DNA of 64,000 nucleotides, from contig CAYUPL010000012.1 in assembly GCA_964446655.1 (NCBI GenBank), positions 1 through 64,000 of the forward strand, written 5' to 3'. The stretch is from Desulfopila_A sp964446655. GTDB lineage: Bacteria > Desulfobacterota > Desulfobulbia > Desulfobulbales > Desulfocapsaceae. The notes under the pieces were generated by a model. That model worked only from the letters and a program-made list of their open reading frames with translations. It had not been told where the DNA came from and made no database searches. This document shows, one piece after another, positions 16,951 through 24,989 of this stretch (positions within the stretch are counted from its first letter, which is position 1; each line of letters starts with the position of its first letter). Position numbers and translations under genes: made by a program.

Positions 16951-18567
16951 TCAGCGCAGATACTGCTCGCGCAGTTGTTGGACGTTCGGATCGACCAGAT
17001 AGTCGTCGTAGGGCAGCATCTTATCGACCACTCCACCCGGGAGAATCTCGATAATCCTGTTAGCCACGGTGGCCATCAGGGCATGGTCGTGGGAGGAGAA
17101 CAGGATAATCTCGGGAAAGGCCGCCATGCCGTTATTGAGAGCGGTGATGGACTCAAGATCGAGATGATTGGTCGGCTCGTCCAGAATCAGGGCATTGGCG
17201 TCGCTCAGCATCATTCTGGCCAGCATACAGCGCACCTTTTCTCCTCCGGAGAGAACGCTGGTCTTCTTCAGGGCTTCTTCTCCGGAGAAGAGCATTTTCC
17301 CTAGGAACCCCCGGGCAAAACTTTCTCCTTCGGTGGGTGGAGTATACTCGCCAAGCCAGTCGACCAGGGTGTCATTGGAATTGAAATAGGCGCTGTTTTC
17401 CTTGGGAAAATAGGAGTAACTCATGGTAAGGCCCCAACGGAAGGTGCCGCTGTCGGGGACGAGTTCGCCCGTCAGGATCTGAAACAGGGTGGTGATGGCC
17501 AGGCTGTTGGTGCCGACAAAGCCGATCTTTTCAGCTTTGTTGACCGTCATGGAAAAGTTGTCGAGCACCCTGGTACCGTCGATATCCTTAGTGATGCCCT
17601 CCATTTCCAGAATGACGTCGCCGCAGGGACGACCGGCCTTGAACAGGATATAGGGATATTTGCGCGACGAAGCGGGCAGGTCTTCCATCTCAAGTTTGTC
17701 CAGAAGCTTTTTGCGTGAGGTTGCCTGCCTGGCCTTGGAGGCGTTGGAGGAAAACCGGGCAATGAATTCCTTCAAATCCTTGGCTTTGGCATCGGCCTTG
17801 CGGCCGGCATCCTGGCGCTGGGTCTTGAGCAGTTCGCTGGCCTGATACCAGAAATCATAGTTGCCGACATAGATGCGGATCTGACCGTAGTCGATATCCG
17901 CCATATGGGTACAGACCTGATTGAGGAAATGGCGGTCATGGGAGACGATGATGACGGTGTTCTGGAACCGTTCCAGAAAGCCTTCGAGCCAGATGACCGA
18001 TTTCCGGTCGAGGTTGTTGGTGGGTTCATCGAGCAACAGGATATCGGGATTGCCGAACAGCGCCTGGGCCAGCAGAACGCGCACCTTTTCGCCGCCCTCG
18101 AGTTCCTTCATTTTTTTGTCGCGCAGCTCTTCGCCGATACCTAGTCCGCTGAGAAGAACGGCGGCCTCGGATTCCACCTCATAGCCGTTCATTTCGGCGA
18201 ATTCGGCCTCGAGTTCGCCGCTGCGGATGCCGTCTTCCTCGCTGAAGTCGGTTTTGGCATAGAGCGCTTCACGTTCTGCTATAATTTCGTGGAGGCGGGT
18301 ATGTGCCATCAGTACCGTTGCGGCGACGGTCATGTCGTCAAAGGCGAACTGGTCCTGGTTGAGCACGGCGATGCGCTGGCCGGAGGCGACAAAAACTTCG
18401 CCGCTGTCTGGTTCGAGCAGGCCCGCCAGGATCTTCAGGAAGGTGGATTTGCCGGCGCCATTGGCACCGATAAGGCCGTAGCAGTTCCCCGGGGTGAACT
18501 TGATATTGACATCTTTGAATATAACGCGTTTGCCATAGGACAGGGCAATGTTTGAAGCATGTATCAT
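16951..18567 (-). CDS. ABC-F ATPase, YbiT-like
   Basis: Soluble duplicated ABC ATPase of the ABC-F translation-factor family, 538 residues from ATG 18567 (GAGAGAG ribosome site). A longer in-frame extension upstream is not family-like. The first ATPase has GLIGANGAGKST (about 33-44), the signature LEGGEKVRVLLAQAL and LLLDEPTNNLD. A charged linker (about 240-300) follows. The second half has LSGGEKVRCMLARMML and LILDEPTNHLD, but its Walker A region reads GFVGTNSLAITTLFQIL, with the GKS/T residues missing. The RQDQFAF-like segment NQDQFAFDDMTV and the degenerate second P-loop are the pattern of the YbiT subgroup. ABC-F proteins act at the ribosomal E site. Confidence 0.9.
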   Translation of the reverse strand: MIHASNIALSYGKRVIFKDVNIKFTPGNCYGLIGANGAGKSTFLKILAGLLEPDSGEVFVASGQRIAVLNQDQFAFDDMTVAATVLMAHTRLHEIIAEREALYAKTDFSEEDGIRSGELEAEFAEMNGYEVESEAAVLLSGLGIGEELRDKKMKELEGGEKVRVLLAQALFGNPDILLLDEPTNNLDRKSVIWLEGFLERFQNTVIIVSHDRHFLNQVCTHMADIDYGQIRIYVGNYDFWYQASELLKTQRQDAGRKADAKAKDLKEFIARFSSNASKARQATSRKKLLDKLEMEDLPASSRKYPYILFKAGRPCGDVILEMEGITKDIDGTRVLDNFSMTVNKAEKIGFVGTNSLAITTLFQILTGELVPDSGTFRWGLTMSYSYFPKENSAYFNSNDTLVDWLGEYTPPTEGESFARGFLGKMLFSGEEALKKTSVLSGGEKVRCMLARMMLSDANALILDEPTNHLDLESITALNNGMAAFPEIILFSSHDHALMATVANRIIEILPGGVVDKMLPYDDYLVDPNVQQLREQYLR

Positions 18568-18910
18568 AACTCTCTCAAAAGTAGGGCTGCGCACGGTATA
18601 ATCCCGGGAGCAGTGGAAATGGGACAGATCAAGTCTCTCCCTTGTCTGGTTGTCCTGAGCGATGCTGGAGGGAAAAGCAGGGCCGATTCCAGAAACTCTG
18701 CAGGAAAAAATGCGGCGGAAACTACCATGGAAGCGGAGGTAAGGCAAGGATATTCCGTGCAACCCGTATCCTGTTTCGACGCAGATATAAGACAGAGTAA
18801 ACATAAAAACAAACTATTGCACCGATCTACCCAAATATTGAAAAATTGAGAAAGAACATTGAAAAGAAATAGAAAAGGAGGTATTTTGGTGTCCTTTGAA
18901 TTACCCGGGT
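18568..18910. other. Intergenic region between ABC-F gene and tRNA-Pro
   Basis: 343 bases with no convincing gene. The part near 18567 must contain the ABC-F promoter. The part just before the tRNA is A-rich. Frames that run from here through the tRNA on either strand are tRNA shadows. Confidence 0.5.
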
Positions 18911-18987
18911 CGGGACGTGGCTCAGTCTGGTAGAGCACAGCGTTCGGGACGCTGGGGTCGGAGGTTCGAATCCTCTCGTCCCGACCA
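18911..18987 (+). tRNA. tRNA-Pro (CGG)
   Basis: 77-base tRNA with acceptor CGGGACG paired to CGTCCCG, anticodon loop TTCGGGA (anticodon CGG), T arm GAGGTTCGAATCCTC and encoded CCA at 18985-18987. It marks the left border of the accessory region, a common position for integrating elements. Confidence 0.96.
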
Positions 18988-19014
18988 TTTGCGAGGTTTT
19001 TGGGGTCAAAACGA

Positions 19015-19047
19015 TGTTGGGCCAATGTTGGGTCAAAGTTGGGGCAG
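19015..19047. repeat. Three tandem 11-bp units after tRNA-Pro
   Basis: TGTTGGGCCAA, TGTTGGGTCAA and AGTTGGGGCAG follow each other without spacing, starting 28 bases after the tRNA. A looser copy of the TTGGGG core lies on each side (about 19001 and 19059). They could be iteron-like protein-binding sites or the remains of an integration arm. Confidence 0.6.
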
Positions 19048-19123
19048 TTTGGCCGATATTGGGGTAGGTTATTGTCTCCCTTGATGATTCTTCTCGTTTC
19101 TTCTTTTTTTCATCCATCATAAA

Positions 19124-19333
19124 TCAAGATTTTTCCTTCCGGTGCTCGCGGAAACCGGGAGCGATCAGGTTTGACTTGTTGACGCTTGCTTCACCTTTCA
19201 AGAAGCCGGAATCCTTTCCCGTAGCGACAACGTTTGCTGCAAGCAGATATTCCCCAAAATCGGCACCATTAAAGATCACGATTTTATTCAAAATTCTTTC
19301 ATCCTTCCATTTATATTGCACTTCGAGACACAC
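19124..19333 (-). CDS. Hypothetical protein, doubtful
   Basis: A 69-residue frame with no recognisable domain. Its first codons fall inside the first copy of the 58-bp repeat, so its start region may be element-derived. It is the only reverse-strand candidate in this part of the accessory region. It is low in GC like its neighbours. It may be a remnant rather than an active gene. Confidence 0.25.
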   Translation of the reverse strand: MCLEVQYKWKDERILNKIVIFNGADFGEYLLAANVVATGKDSGFLKGEASVNKSNLIAPGFREHRKEKS

Positions 19334-19368
19334 GGCCTAAACTGCGATATATCCTGAAAAGCTGCGTA
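19311..19368. repeat. 58-bp direct repeat, copy 1
   Basis: Matches copy 2 (20803-20860) at 55 of 58 positions in the same orientation. Each copy holds an internal inverted repeat (TATATTGCA and TGCGATATA, one wobble pair). The copies enclose the cassette-like unit and the MNT/HEPN pair. Confidence 0.85.
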
Positions 19369-19469
19369 AGGTAAAAATAAATCTTGAAATACCGGCTGTT
19401 TTCCTCTCTCAACCAAAGTAATTGTTCCAGAATGAAATCTCCCCAAAATACGGACACACACTATTAAAC

Positions 19470-19900
19470 GTTAGCAATATAAAAAATATTCATTCAGAAC
19501 AAGGAGCTCAAAATGGCCATTACTGGAGTAACAGAAGAGGCATATAAAAGGTTCTTATCTAATGGCGGTTCCCTCATTTTCGAAATTGAAGGAACTGATA
19601 TTGACTCAACCGGTGGTTTTGAAAAATCACCACTTATTAAACCCTATCTTCACTCTGGCTTTGAACTCAAACCATCACCAATACTTGAAGAACCAGAAAA
19701 TACCGCAGTATTGTTCTTATATGGTGATTCCTGGACCAGGGTTATTGCATACACATATAAAAATGGTGGTTCAATTATCTATAAAAAATTAGAAAATGGT
19801 CGATACGAAGCAAAAGTAACTGTTTAAAATAAAATATATTTTTGCTAACAAATTGTTCCACTAGACTCGCTGAAGATCGCCGGTGAACTCCGCGTCGAAA
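19470..19900 (+). mobile_element. Integron gene-cassette-like unit with attC-type recombination site
   Basis: The unit begins with GTTAGCA (19470-19476). After the 104-residue gene comes its exact complement TGCTAAC (19843-19849), as expected for the first bases and inverse core of one cassette. The attC-like site continues as: 5-base spacer, GTTCCAC (19855-19861), central region, GTGAAC (19883-19888), 5-base spacer, and GTCGAAA (19894-19900). The two inner boxes pair with one extra base on the left arm, like the extrahelical base of attC L''. The final core GTCGAAA departs from GTTRRRY, so the right end is degenerate. No integron integrase is in the window. Confidence 0.6.
19513..19827 (+). 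CDS. Hypothetical small protein in the cassette-like unit
   Basis: A 104-residue acidic soluble protein that I do not recognise. It opens MAITGVTEEAYKRFLSNGG and is predicted to be mostly beta strand after residue 60 (TAVLFLYGDSWTRVIAYTY). There is no signal peptide or metal motif. The AAGGAG ribosome site before the ATG is strong. The gene fills the interval between the left core site and the attC-like site, leaving only short margins, which is the normal packing of integron cassettes. Base composition is more AT-rich than the surrounding housekeeping genes. Confidence 0.7.
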   Translation: MAITGVTEEAYKRFLSNGGSLIFEIEGTDIDSTGGFEKSPLIKPYLHSGFELKPSPILEEPENTAVLFLYGDSWTRVIAYTYKNGGSIIYKKLENGRYEAKVTV

Positions 19901-20001
19901 TAAACCACTCTGCGGAAAAGACCTCGCCAACCTTAAGTCTATCTCCCCTTTTTCCATTTCCCTCATAGTCGGTTAATATAGTGGACTAAACTGTTACTAC
20001 C

Positions 20002-20030
20002 TTGAATATACCACACAATTCTGATATGAT
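20002..20030 (+). promoter_or_regulatory. Sigma-70 type promoter of the MNT/HEPN module
   Basis: TTGAAT (20002-20007), a 17-base spacer and TATGAT (20025-20030) with an upstream TG for an extended -10. It lies about 80 bases before the mntA-like start codon. Confidence 0.65.
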
Positions 20031-20110
20031 AAGGCGATATAGAGCGTGACTCAGGACTCAGAAAAATATCGGATTCTGTATTTGTTTGCTCATTTCCTAT
20101 GGAGTATAGA

Positions 20111-20410
20111 GTGGCAACCATAAATAAACAGGAAATTATTACGATTTTGCAGGAGTATAAAGCATTACATGCCAAACGGTATAGAATTGAGGCGATGGGT
20201 GTTTTCGGCTCCGCGGCACGAGATGACTTTCAGGAAGCAAGTGATGTAGATGTCGTTCTTCGTATTTCCGAACCGGACCTCTTCATTCTTGCCGGCATAA
20301 AAAATGATCTCGAAGAAAAATTTCACCGTCAAGTCGATCTCATCACATACAGGGAAAACATGAACAAATTTCTTAAGCAGAGAATAGATTCAGAGGCCCT
20401 TTATGTATGA
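20111..20410 (+). CDS. MNT-domain nucleotidyltransferase, antitoxin MntA-like
   Basis: Minimal nucleotidyltransferase of 99 residues. The start is GTG 20111, set by GGAG at 20101-20104; an ATG at 20099 lacks a ribosome site. The catalytic signature GVFGSAARDDF...SDVDVVL has the GS motif followed by two aspartates (Asp-x-Asp), with a third acidic position in RQVDLITY. In MNT/HEPN toxin-antitoxin systems such a protein neutralises the HEPN RNase by AMPylating it near its active site. It overlaps the HEPN gene by 8 bases, so the two are coupled. Confidence 0.85.
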   Translation: MATINKQEIITILQEYKALHAKRYRIEAMGVFGSAARDDFQEASDVDVVLRISEPDLFILAGIKNDLEEKFHRQVDLITYRENMNKFLKQRIDSEALYV

Positions 20411-20780
20411 CAGAGAGCTTTGCTGGGAGGTGTTACATCAAATCCAAGACGCTGCCATAAAGGTCGTGTCTCGATTCGAAGCTATACATGAGGCGTCAGA
20501 CTTCACCTATAGTTCAGCCGGTATGGAGAAGATGGATGCAATTTGTATGATGCTGATTGTCATTGGAGAATCTTTAAAAAAACTCGACAACCTCACTGAT
20601 GGTGATCTTTTGCGACACTACCCGGAAGTTGATTGGGGAAAAGCAAAGGGAATGCGCGATATAATTTCTCACCACTATGGTGATATCGATCCAGAGACCA
20701 TATTTTTCACCTGTAAAAGAAAAATCCCTCAACTTCTCGAAACGGTACAAAAAATGATAGAGGAGCATTCCAGTGCCTAA
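20403..20780 (+). CDS. HEPN-domain RNase toxin, HepT-like
   Basis: A 125-residue alpha-helical HEPN protein of the DUF86/HepT type. The RNase signature R-x4-H-x-Y is visible as RDIISHHY near residue 93, directly after GKAKGM. HepT toxins cleave RNA as dimers and are held inactive by AMPylation of the motif tyrosine by the MNT partner, whose gene overlaps it upstream. Length is normal and nothing looks damaged, so the module may be active. Confidence 0.85.
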   Translation: MYDRELCWEVLHQIQDAAIKVVSRFEAIHEASDFTYSSAGMEKMDAICMMLIVIGESLKKLDNLTDGDLLRHYPEVDWGKAKGMRDIISHHYGDIDPETIFFTCKRKIPQLLETVQKMIEEHSSA

Positions 20781-20802
20781 CCACGATTTTTATTCCTTTG
20801 AG

Positions 20803-20860
20803 TTATATTGCACTTCGAGACGCGCGGCCTAAACTGCGATATATCTTGAAAAGCTGCGTA
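20803..20860. repeat. 58-bp direct repeat, copy 2
   Basis: Second copy of the repeat at 19311-19368 with three substitutions. It starts 22 bases after the HEPN gene stop, so the repeats closely bracket the segment between them (about 1.4 kb). Confidence 0.85.
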
Positions 20861-20979
20861 GCAAGACCCTAACATTAATCTCTTGTCATAGTTAGTGTTG
20901 CGTTTTGGCTATTCTGGCGAAGAAATATGAAATTTTCACGACATAGGAGATTAAATCGGGAAAAAATGAAGGAAAAAAT

Positions 20980-21351
20980 ATGAACATTTCAATCGATGAA
21001 AATGTGATTTTTTTCAGAATAAATAAATTGTACAGGGGCAATATGACTCCTAGTGAGCTATATGAAACCACAAGAGGGGTGTGGAGAATTGGAAAAAGAC
21101 GTGAATTGGCAAATTACGCCTTCAGTGTTTATAAAAACGAAATAATTGAAGTATTCAAAATAATAAAATGGTTTCCAGCAGGAACACTAAAATATAATAC
21201 AAGATCAAAGGAATCCATAGATAGAGAGGGCCGATGGGAATTTGAAGGAGAGTTAGCTGAACAACCAATAAGAAATAAATATATTGGAAAGTCAATTGAG
21301 GAATTTGTTAGTCGAAGGGCTCAAAATCCTGCCATTTACCACAATTGTTAG
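20980..21351 (+). CDS. Hypothetical protein, possible restriction-associated domain
   Basis: 123 residues, AT-rich gene with an AAGGA ribosome site. The core (TTRGVWRIGKRRELANYAFS, then EVFKIIKWFPAGT, RWEFEGELAE, IRNKYIGKSI and a final RAQNPAIYHN) resembles a small domain that I recall at the C termini of some nuclease and restriction-linked proteins and as stand-alone genes. I cannot name the family with certainty. The neighbours are an acquired TA module and an acetyltransferase. Confidence 0.55.
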   Translation: MNISIDENVIFFRINKLYRGNMTPSELYETTRGVWRIGKRRELANYAFSVYKNEIIEVFKIIKWFPAGTLKYNTRSKESIDREGRWEFEGELAEQPIRNKYIGKSIEEFVSRRAQNPAIYHNC

Positions 21352-21407
21352 AACAATTCCATACTGTGTCCCCAATTAACCGGGCTAAATTTATTTGAAA
21401 GAAAAGC

Positions 21408-21944
21408 ATGAATCACAAAACTCTCAATGCAAACAACCGAGACGAAGTAACAAATCTTTTCAGGTCGGTTTTCACATCTTCAGAGGGAGAAAAAGAAGGG
21501 AAGCTGATTGGCAATCTTGTCTCGGAACTATCCTCAGAAATCGATAATCAGAACATTATCTGTTTTGGTATATATCTAGAAAAATCAATCGTTGGATCGG
21601 TTTTCTTTACTCGCCTTCAATTCAAAGAGGCTGTCCAGGTTTACATGCTTGCGCCTGTTGCTGTTGACACAGAGCATCAAGGAAAAGGAGTCGGACAGAT
21701 CCTTATCAATTATGGTCTTAATGAGCTGAAAAATCGATCTGTGTCTGTCGTTATCACATATGGTGATCCGTCTTTTTACTCTAAAGTGGGCTTTCGAGCT
21801 CTGTCGGAAAATGTCATTCAAGCTCCGATGAATCTTTCAATGCCACAAGGTTGGTTGGGCCAGTCGTTAACTGGAGAGCCAGTTCCGACTATCAAAGAAC
21901 GTCCTAAATGCGTTAAGGCATTCAATGATCCGGCCTATTGGTAA
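21408..21944 (+). CDS. GNAT family N-acetyltransferase
   Basis: 178-residue acetyl-CoA-dependent N-acetyltransferase of the YhbS-like type. Motif A is visible as LAPVAVDTEHQGKGVGQILI (the Q-x-x-G-x-G/A acetyl-CoA loop is QGKGVG, about residue 98), followed by VITYGDPSFYSKVGF, which is typical of this subgroup. The substrate is unknown. It is a single gene in the accessory region, and free GNAT genes are common cargo in such regions. Confidence 0.82.
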   Translation: MNHKTLNANNRDEVTNLFRSVFTSSEGEKEGKLIGNLVSELSSEIDNQNIICFGIYLEKSIVGSVFFTRLQFKEAVQVYMLAPVAVDTEHQGKGVGQILINYGLNELKNRSVSVVITYGDPSFYSKVGFRALSENVIQAPMNLSMPQGWLGQSLTGEPVPTIKERPKCVKAFNDPAYW

Positions 21945-22348
21945 TTTTAATTACAGATACTGCAGTGAAAGCATTTGCCGCCGCTATCGGCGCAGATGAA
22001 AAAATGCACCTGCATTTTGTCGGTGTTGCTCTGCTTGACGGCCTGTAAATATCCCCGAGCCTTGGATAAAAAGGAATTTAGGGAAAAATCAGGATTGACG
22101 TATCACCCGCTGAACCTGCCGCCGCTCCACCACAAGGCTTGCATTGATCAGGTCAAACGGGTCCTCGCCGTGCATCGGTTCTGCTGTCTGCTTGTTTAAA
22201 ATATGTATAACCTTGCAGACATGTTTGCTCTCAAAATCTCTGCATTTCGCCTCATGTCGAGTCATCAATGACCCCATTTAATCCCAACTTGACATCTTTT
22301 CGTGAAAATCTTACAATAAGCTGATCGATTCATAAAAAGGAGAATGTC
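21945..22348. other. Gene-poor stretch with a doubtful lipoprotein-like frame
   Basis: 404 bases without a solid gene. A frame from 21996 to 22199 begins with a plausible lipoprotein signal (MKKCTCILSVLLCLTAC) but has no ribosome site and soon loses any pattern. It may be a remnant. The right end contains the vapB promoter. Confidence 0.3.
22289..22317 (+). promoter_or_regulatory. Sigma-70 promoter of vapBC
   Basis: TTGACA (22289-22294), exactly 17 bases, then TACAAT (22312-22317). The start codon of the antitoxin is 31 bases further with an AGGAGA ribosome site between. Confidence 0.75.
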
Positions 22349-22558
22349 ATGCAGACGACTATATCCAGTAAATATCAAGTTGTCATTCCCAAACCGGTCA
22401 GAGAGCACCTTAACCTCAAGCCGAAACAAAAACTGACGGTTATAGAAAAAGACAGAATGCTCATCCTCATTCCCCCCGTCTCTCTTGATGAGTTACGAGG
22501 CATTGCCGCCGGTGCCCGCACCGATGATTACCGAGACAAAAAGGACCGCATCATATGA
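22349..22558 (+). CDS. AbrB/MazE-type antitoxin (VapB)
   Basis: 69-residue DNA-binding antitoxin with an N-terminal swapped-hairpin AbrB domain (TTISSKYQVVIPKPVREHLN, residues 3-22, then KPKQKLTVIEKD). A basic C-terminal tail (YRDKKDRII) probably wraps the toxin. It overlaps the PIN-domain gene by 4 bases (ATGA). As in other VapBC systems, it likely represses its own promoter, which is well formed just upstream. Confidence 0.85.
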   Translation: MQTTISSKYQVVIPKPVREHLNLKPKQKLTVIEKDRMLILIPPVSLDELRGIAAGARTDDYRDKKDRII

Positions 22559-22929
22559 TTATTGTCGACTCTTGTGGTTGGCTGGAATGGTTTACCGACG
22601 GCAAGCTGGCCAACGCATATAGAGAGCATCTTACGGTGTCTGACAACATCCTGATGCCGACAATCATACTTTACGAGGTCTATAAGGTACTAAAGAGAGA
22701 GGTTGGTGAAGAAAAGGCTCTGCTTGCTGCCGGATATATGAAAAACTCTCGGGTGGTCTCTCTTGATGCCACCCTGGCGTTTGCAGCTGCGGATATCGCC
22801 CTGCATGAAAAATTAGCCATGGCAGATGCCATTATCGTGGCGATATCACGATCCCATAATTGTAAAATCATCTCTTCCGATGTTGATCTCAAAAATCAAG
22901 TCAACGTGAATTACATCCCGAAAAAATAA
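22555..22929 (+). CDS. PIN-domain ribonuclease toxin (VapC)
   Basis: 124-residue PIN-domain toxin. Acidic metal ligands expected of VapC are seen at MIIVDSCGW (Asp4), in ILYEVYKVLKRE (Glu about 42) and ALHEKLAMADAIIVA (Asp about 93), followed by KIISSDVDL (Asp about 109). All four are present, so it should be catalytically competent. VapC toxins cleave tRNA or rRNA sites. It is coupled to the upstream antitoxin. Confidence 0.87.
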   Translation: MIIVDSCGWLEWFTDGKLANAYREHLTVSDNILMPTIILYEVYKVLKREVGEEKALLAAGYMKNSRVVSLDATLAFAAADIALHEKLAMADAIIVAISRSHNCKIISSDVDLKNQVNVNYIPKK

Positions 22930-23074
22930 GAAAATTGTTGGGACAGTAGATAGAATTATTGTGACGTGGCCTTTGCTTTCTATGCAATGAGGTATCCGGG
23001 CCAGACAGGGGCTGATGACCAGCAAATTATGTGGCGGCAGGATAGTCGTCGCCGCGAGCCGTCTTCATTTTATC

Positions 23075-23992
23075 ATGAAAAAGCGAGATCAAAAGGTGGG
23101 CTCGAAAACAGTGTTCGTGGTCCTGGCGGCGCTGTGCTGGGGTGTATCAGGCGGGATCGGCGGTATTCTTATGGCCGGTGGCTGGGATGCCTTTGTGGTC
23201 TCATTCTACCGGGGTGCCATCGGCCTGCTCTTTGTTCTGGTCTGGTTGATGTTGCGGCCGGGCGGCAGTGGGCTGGCAAATCGCCGTTTATGGTTCTGGT
23301 CGGTGATTGCCGGTGTCGGCGTAGCAGGCAACTTTGCCTTCTATTTCGTCAGCATCGCCCAGGGAAGTGTGGCGGTTGCGGCTACCTTGATGTACTGCGC
23401 ACCCGTGTTCGTGTACCTCGTCTCATTCGCACTCAAACTTGAAAGCCCTACCGCACTGAAGTGGGCTGCGATTGCGGTGGTAATGCTTGGGATAGTGTTG
23501 CTTACCCGAATTTACGACATCGGTGCGAGTACTGTTACGCCAATTGGTGTGGGCGCCGGGCTGCTTGCCGGACTATCCTATGCGATATTCATTTTCGGCT
23601 TCAAGTATGCGGCGTCGCACGGCAGCCCGCCGGCCATTCTCTCCATAGCGTTTGCTGTACTTGCCATCATCCTTATCCGGCCGAGTGATGCCGACCAGAC
23701 CATTGCCGCCTTGAGTACACCGGATTGGCCACTGTTCGTAGGGCTGGGTGTGCTCGGCGCAGGCTTGTCGTTCATTCTTTATGTCATCGGCTTGAGTCAT
23801 ACTACGCCAACCGTGGCCTCAATTGCGGCAATGGTCGAACCGGTCACCGCGTCGCTGTTCGGTGTCGTGGTTCTAAACGAAAATCTGGCTGGTCTGCAAA
23901 TTTTAGGTATGGGTCTGATACTACTAACAGTGACCGCGTTAAGCGTCTCTTCGAGATCGGGACGGCCACCTTCCGATGGAATACCTCGCTGA
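23075..23992 (+). CDS. EamA/RhaT-type drug/metabolite transporter
   Basis: 305-residue inner-membrane protein with ten hydrophobic helices in two five-helix EamA repeats (about 10-145 and 155-290). The chosen ATG at 23075 begins MKKRDQKVGSK. An in-frame upstream ATG at 23015 adds residues without a membrane pattern. Motifs typical of the family are AALCWGVSGGIGG in helix 1, SFYRGAIGLLFVL in helix 2 and SIAAMVEPVTASLFGVVVLNE in helix 9. The substrate is unknown. GC is higher than in the preceding small genes, so it may have arrived separately. Confidence 0.85.
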   Translation: MKKRDQKVGSKTVFVVLAALCWGVSGGIGGILMAGGWDAFVVSFYRGAIGLLFVLVWLMLRPGGSGLANRRLWFWSVIAGVGVAGNFAFYFVSIAQGSVAVAATLMYCAPVFVYLVSFALKLESPTALKWAAIAVVMLGIVLLTRIYDIGASTVTPIGVGAGLLAGLSYAIFIFGFKYAASHGSPPAILSIAFAVLAIILIRPSDADQTIAALSTPDWPLFVGLGVLGAGLSFILYVIGLSHTTPTVASIAAMVEPVTASLFGVVVLNENLAGLQILGMGLILLTVTALSVSSRSGRPPSDGIPR

Positions 23993-24166
23993 TTCAAGTG
24001 CAGGTCACTCAGACCAAACAGGGATCGGGAACAGAAGTTGATACCTTTCATTTTAAAGAGATCCTGCAGAAAATGTCCGCAGGGTTGATGCAGCGACGGA
24101 AAACGGAGGACTGCCATTTACTAACGGTGTTAACCGGATTTCTGATATAATAGCGGAGGCATCGAA

Positions 24167-24604
24167 TTATCCCTGAATCCGTTCCCGGATACGGATAACC
24201 TCGTTTTCCTGTTGCAGAAAGGTGTCGAGAATCAGCGGATCGAAAAAGGTTCCCCTCCCTTCCTTGAGGATTTGAAACGCTCTTTTGTGGGAATAGGCGG
24301 CTTTGTAACATCTTGTGCTTGTCAGAGCATCATATATATCAGCTATCATCATGATCCTGCCGGACAGAGGGATTTTTTCGTCTGCCAGTCCCAGAGGATA
24401 TCCGCTGCCATCCCATTTCTCGTGATGGCTTGCTGCAATTTCAGAGGCCAGTTCCAGAAAATTATCTTTTTCCAGCCGTTTTCCGGAATTCACCAGTATA
24501 TGTCTGCCATAATCAGCGTGACGTTTCATTTCTTCAAATTCTTCATAAAAATATCGCCGCGCAAGAAAGATGGACGATTTGCCGGCTCTTCTCTGCATTT
24601 TCAA
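24167..24604 (-). pseudogene. Truncated HD-GYP phosphodiesterase fragment
   Basis: The frame encodes the C-terminal two thirds of an HD-GYP domain, the c-di-GMP phosphodiesterase fold. EMKRHADYGRHIL, ASHHEKWDGSGYP (the HHxxxxGxGYP signature) and MIADIYDALTSTRCYKAA are intact. The earlier part, with the HD pair and HDIGK motif required for metal binding, is absent. Upstream the frame continues only through non-homologous sequence. Hence it is a 5'-truncated, almost certainly inactive remnant. Confidence 0.75.
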
Positions 24605-24639
24605 GATCTCAAAGCAGGTATCCTGTCTGGCTGGGGAAT

Positions 24640-24738
24640 TTATTGATATTGGGCCAGGATAGCGGTGATTTGACCGGAGGAATGCAGTTTCCGCAAGGCT
24701 TTGTTGATGTGGTCCATATCATCAACGAGGGAGGATTT
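24640..24738 (-). pseudogene. Possible remnant of a periplasmic solute-binding domain
   Basis: A 32-codon frame ending in TAA reads DDMDHINKALRKLHSSGQIT then AILAQYQ. It looks like the last helix of family-3 solute-binding proteins, and a stop closes the frame at the upstream end. It lies next to and upstream of the HD-GYP remnant on the same strand. The rest of the 385-base gap (24605-24989) holds no gene I can support. Confidence 0.35.
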
Positions 24739-24989
24739 TCATTTTTTTATCCTTTATCACGCTTTTTTCAATCATACACCAATGCTGAAACCGGGGCAAG
24801 CTTGACAAAGGGGCGTTGTGTAGTGTTTGTTACCTGGGAACTGTTTTGTTCAGGAGACGGATTATCTTCCTTTCCTGGAAGAGCGGAAGGGGGTATTTTT
24901 CGCAGCGACAAATACCTCTTCCGTGTCGGCTTCGTATGTAATCAGAAAAAATTATCCGGCCCGGCGAGGCCGGTTTATGAGAGCAGAGT

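Noticed and set aside
18827..19120. Reverse-strand frame containing GTRGFEPPTPASRT
   Set aside because: This phrase is the well-known artefact of translating a tRNA gene on the opposite strand. It runs across tRNA-Pro and is not a protein.
20803..20860. 58-bp repeat as an attC site
   Set aside because: It has an internal hairpin but no 7-base core pair with RYYYAAC/GTTRRRY and no L''/L' boxes. Only the site at 19843-19900 has that structure.
20865..20897. CCTAAC...GTTAG pair as another attC
   Set aside because: Spacing between the arms is only 17 bases and the cores deviate from consensus. No complementary partner is found after the next gene.
21996..22199. Lipoprotein gene
   Set aside because: A signal-like start exists, but there is no ribosome site and the remainder shows no protein-like pattern. 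Kept only as a doubtful frame.
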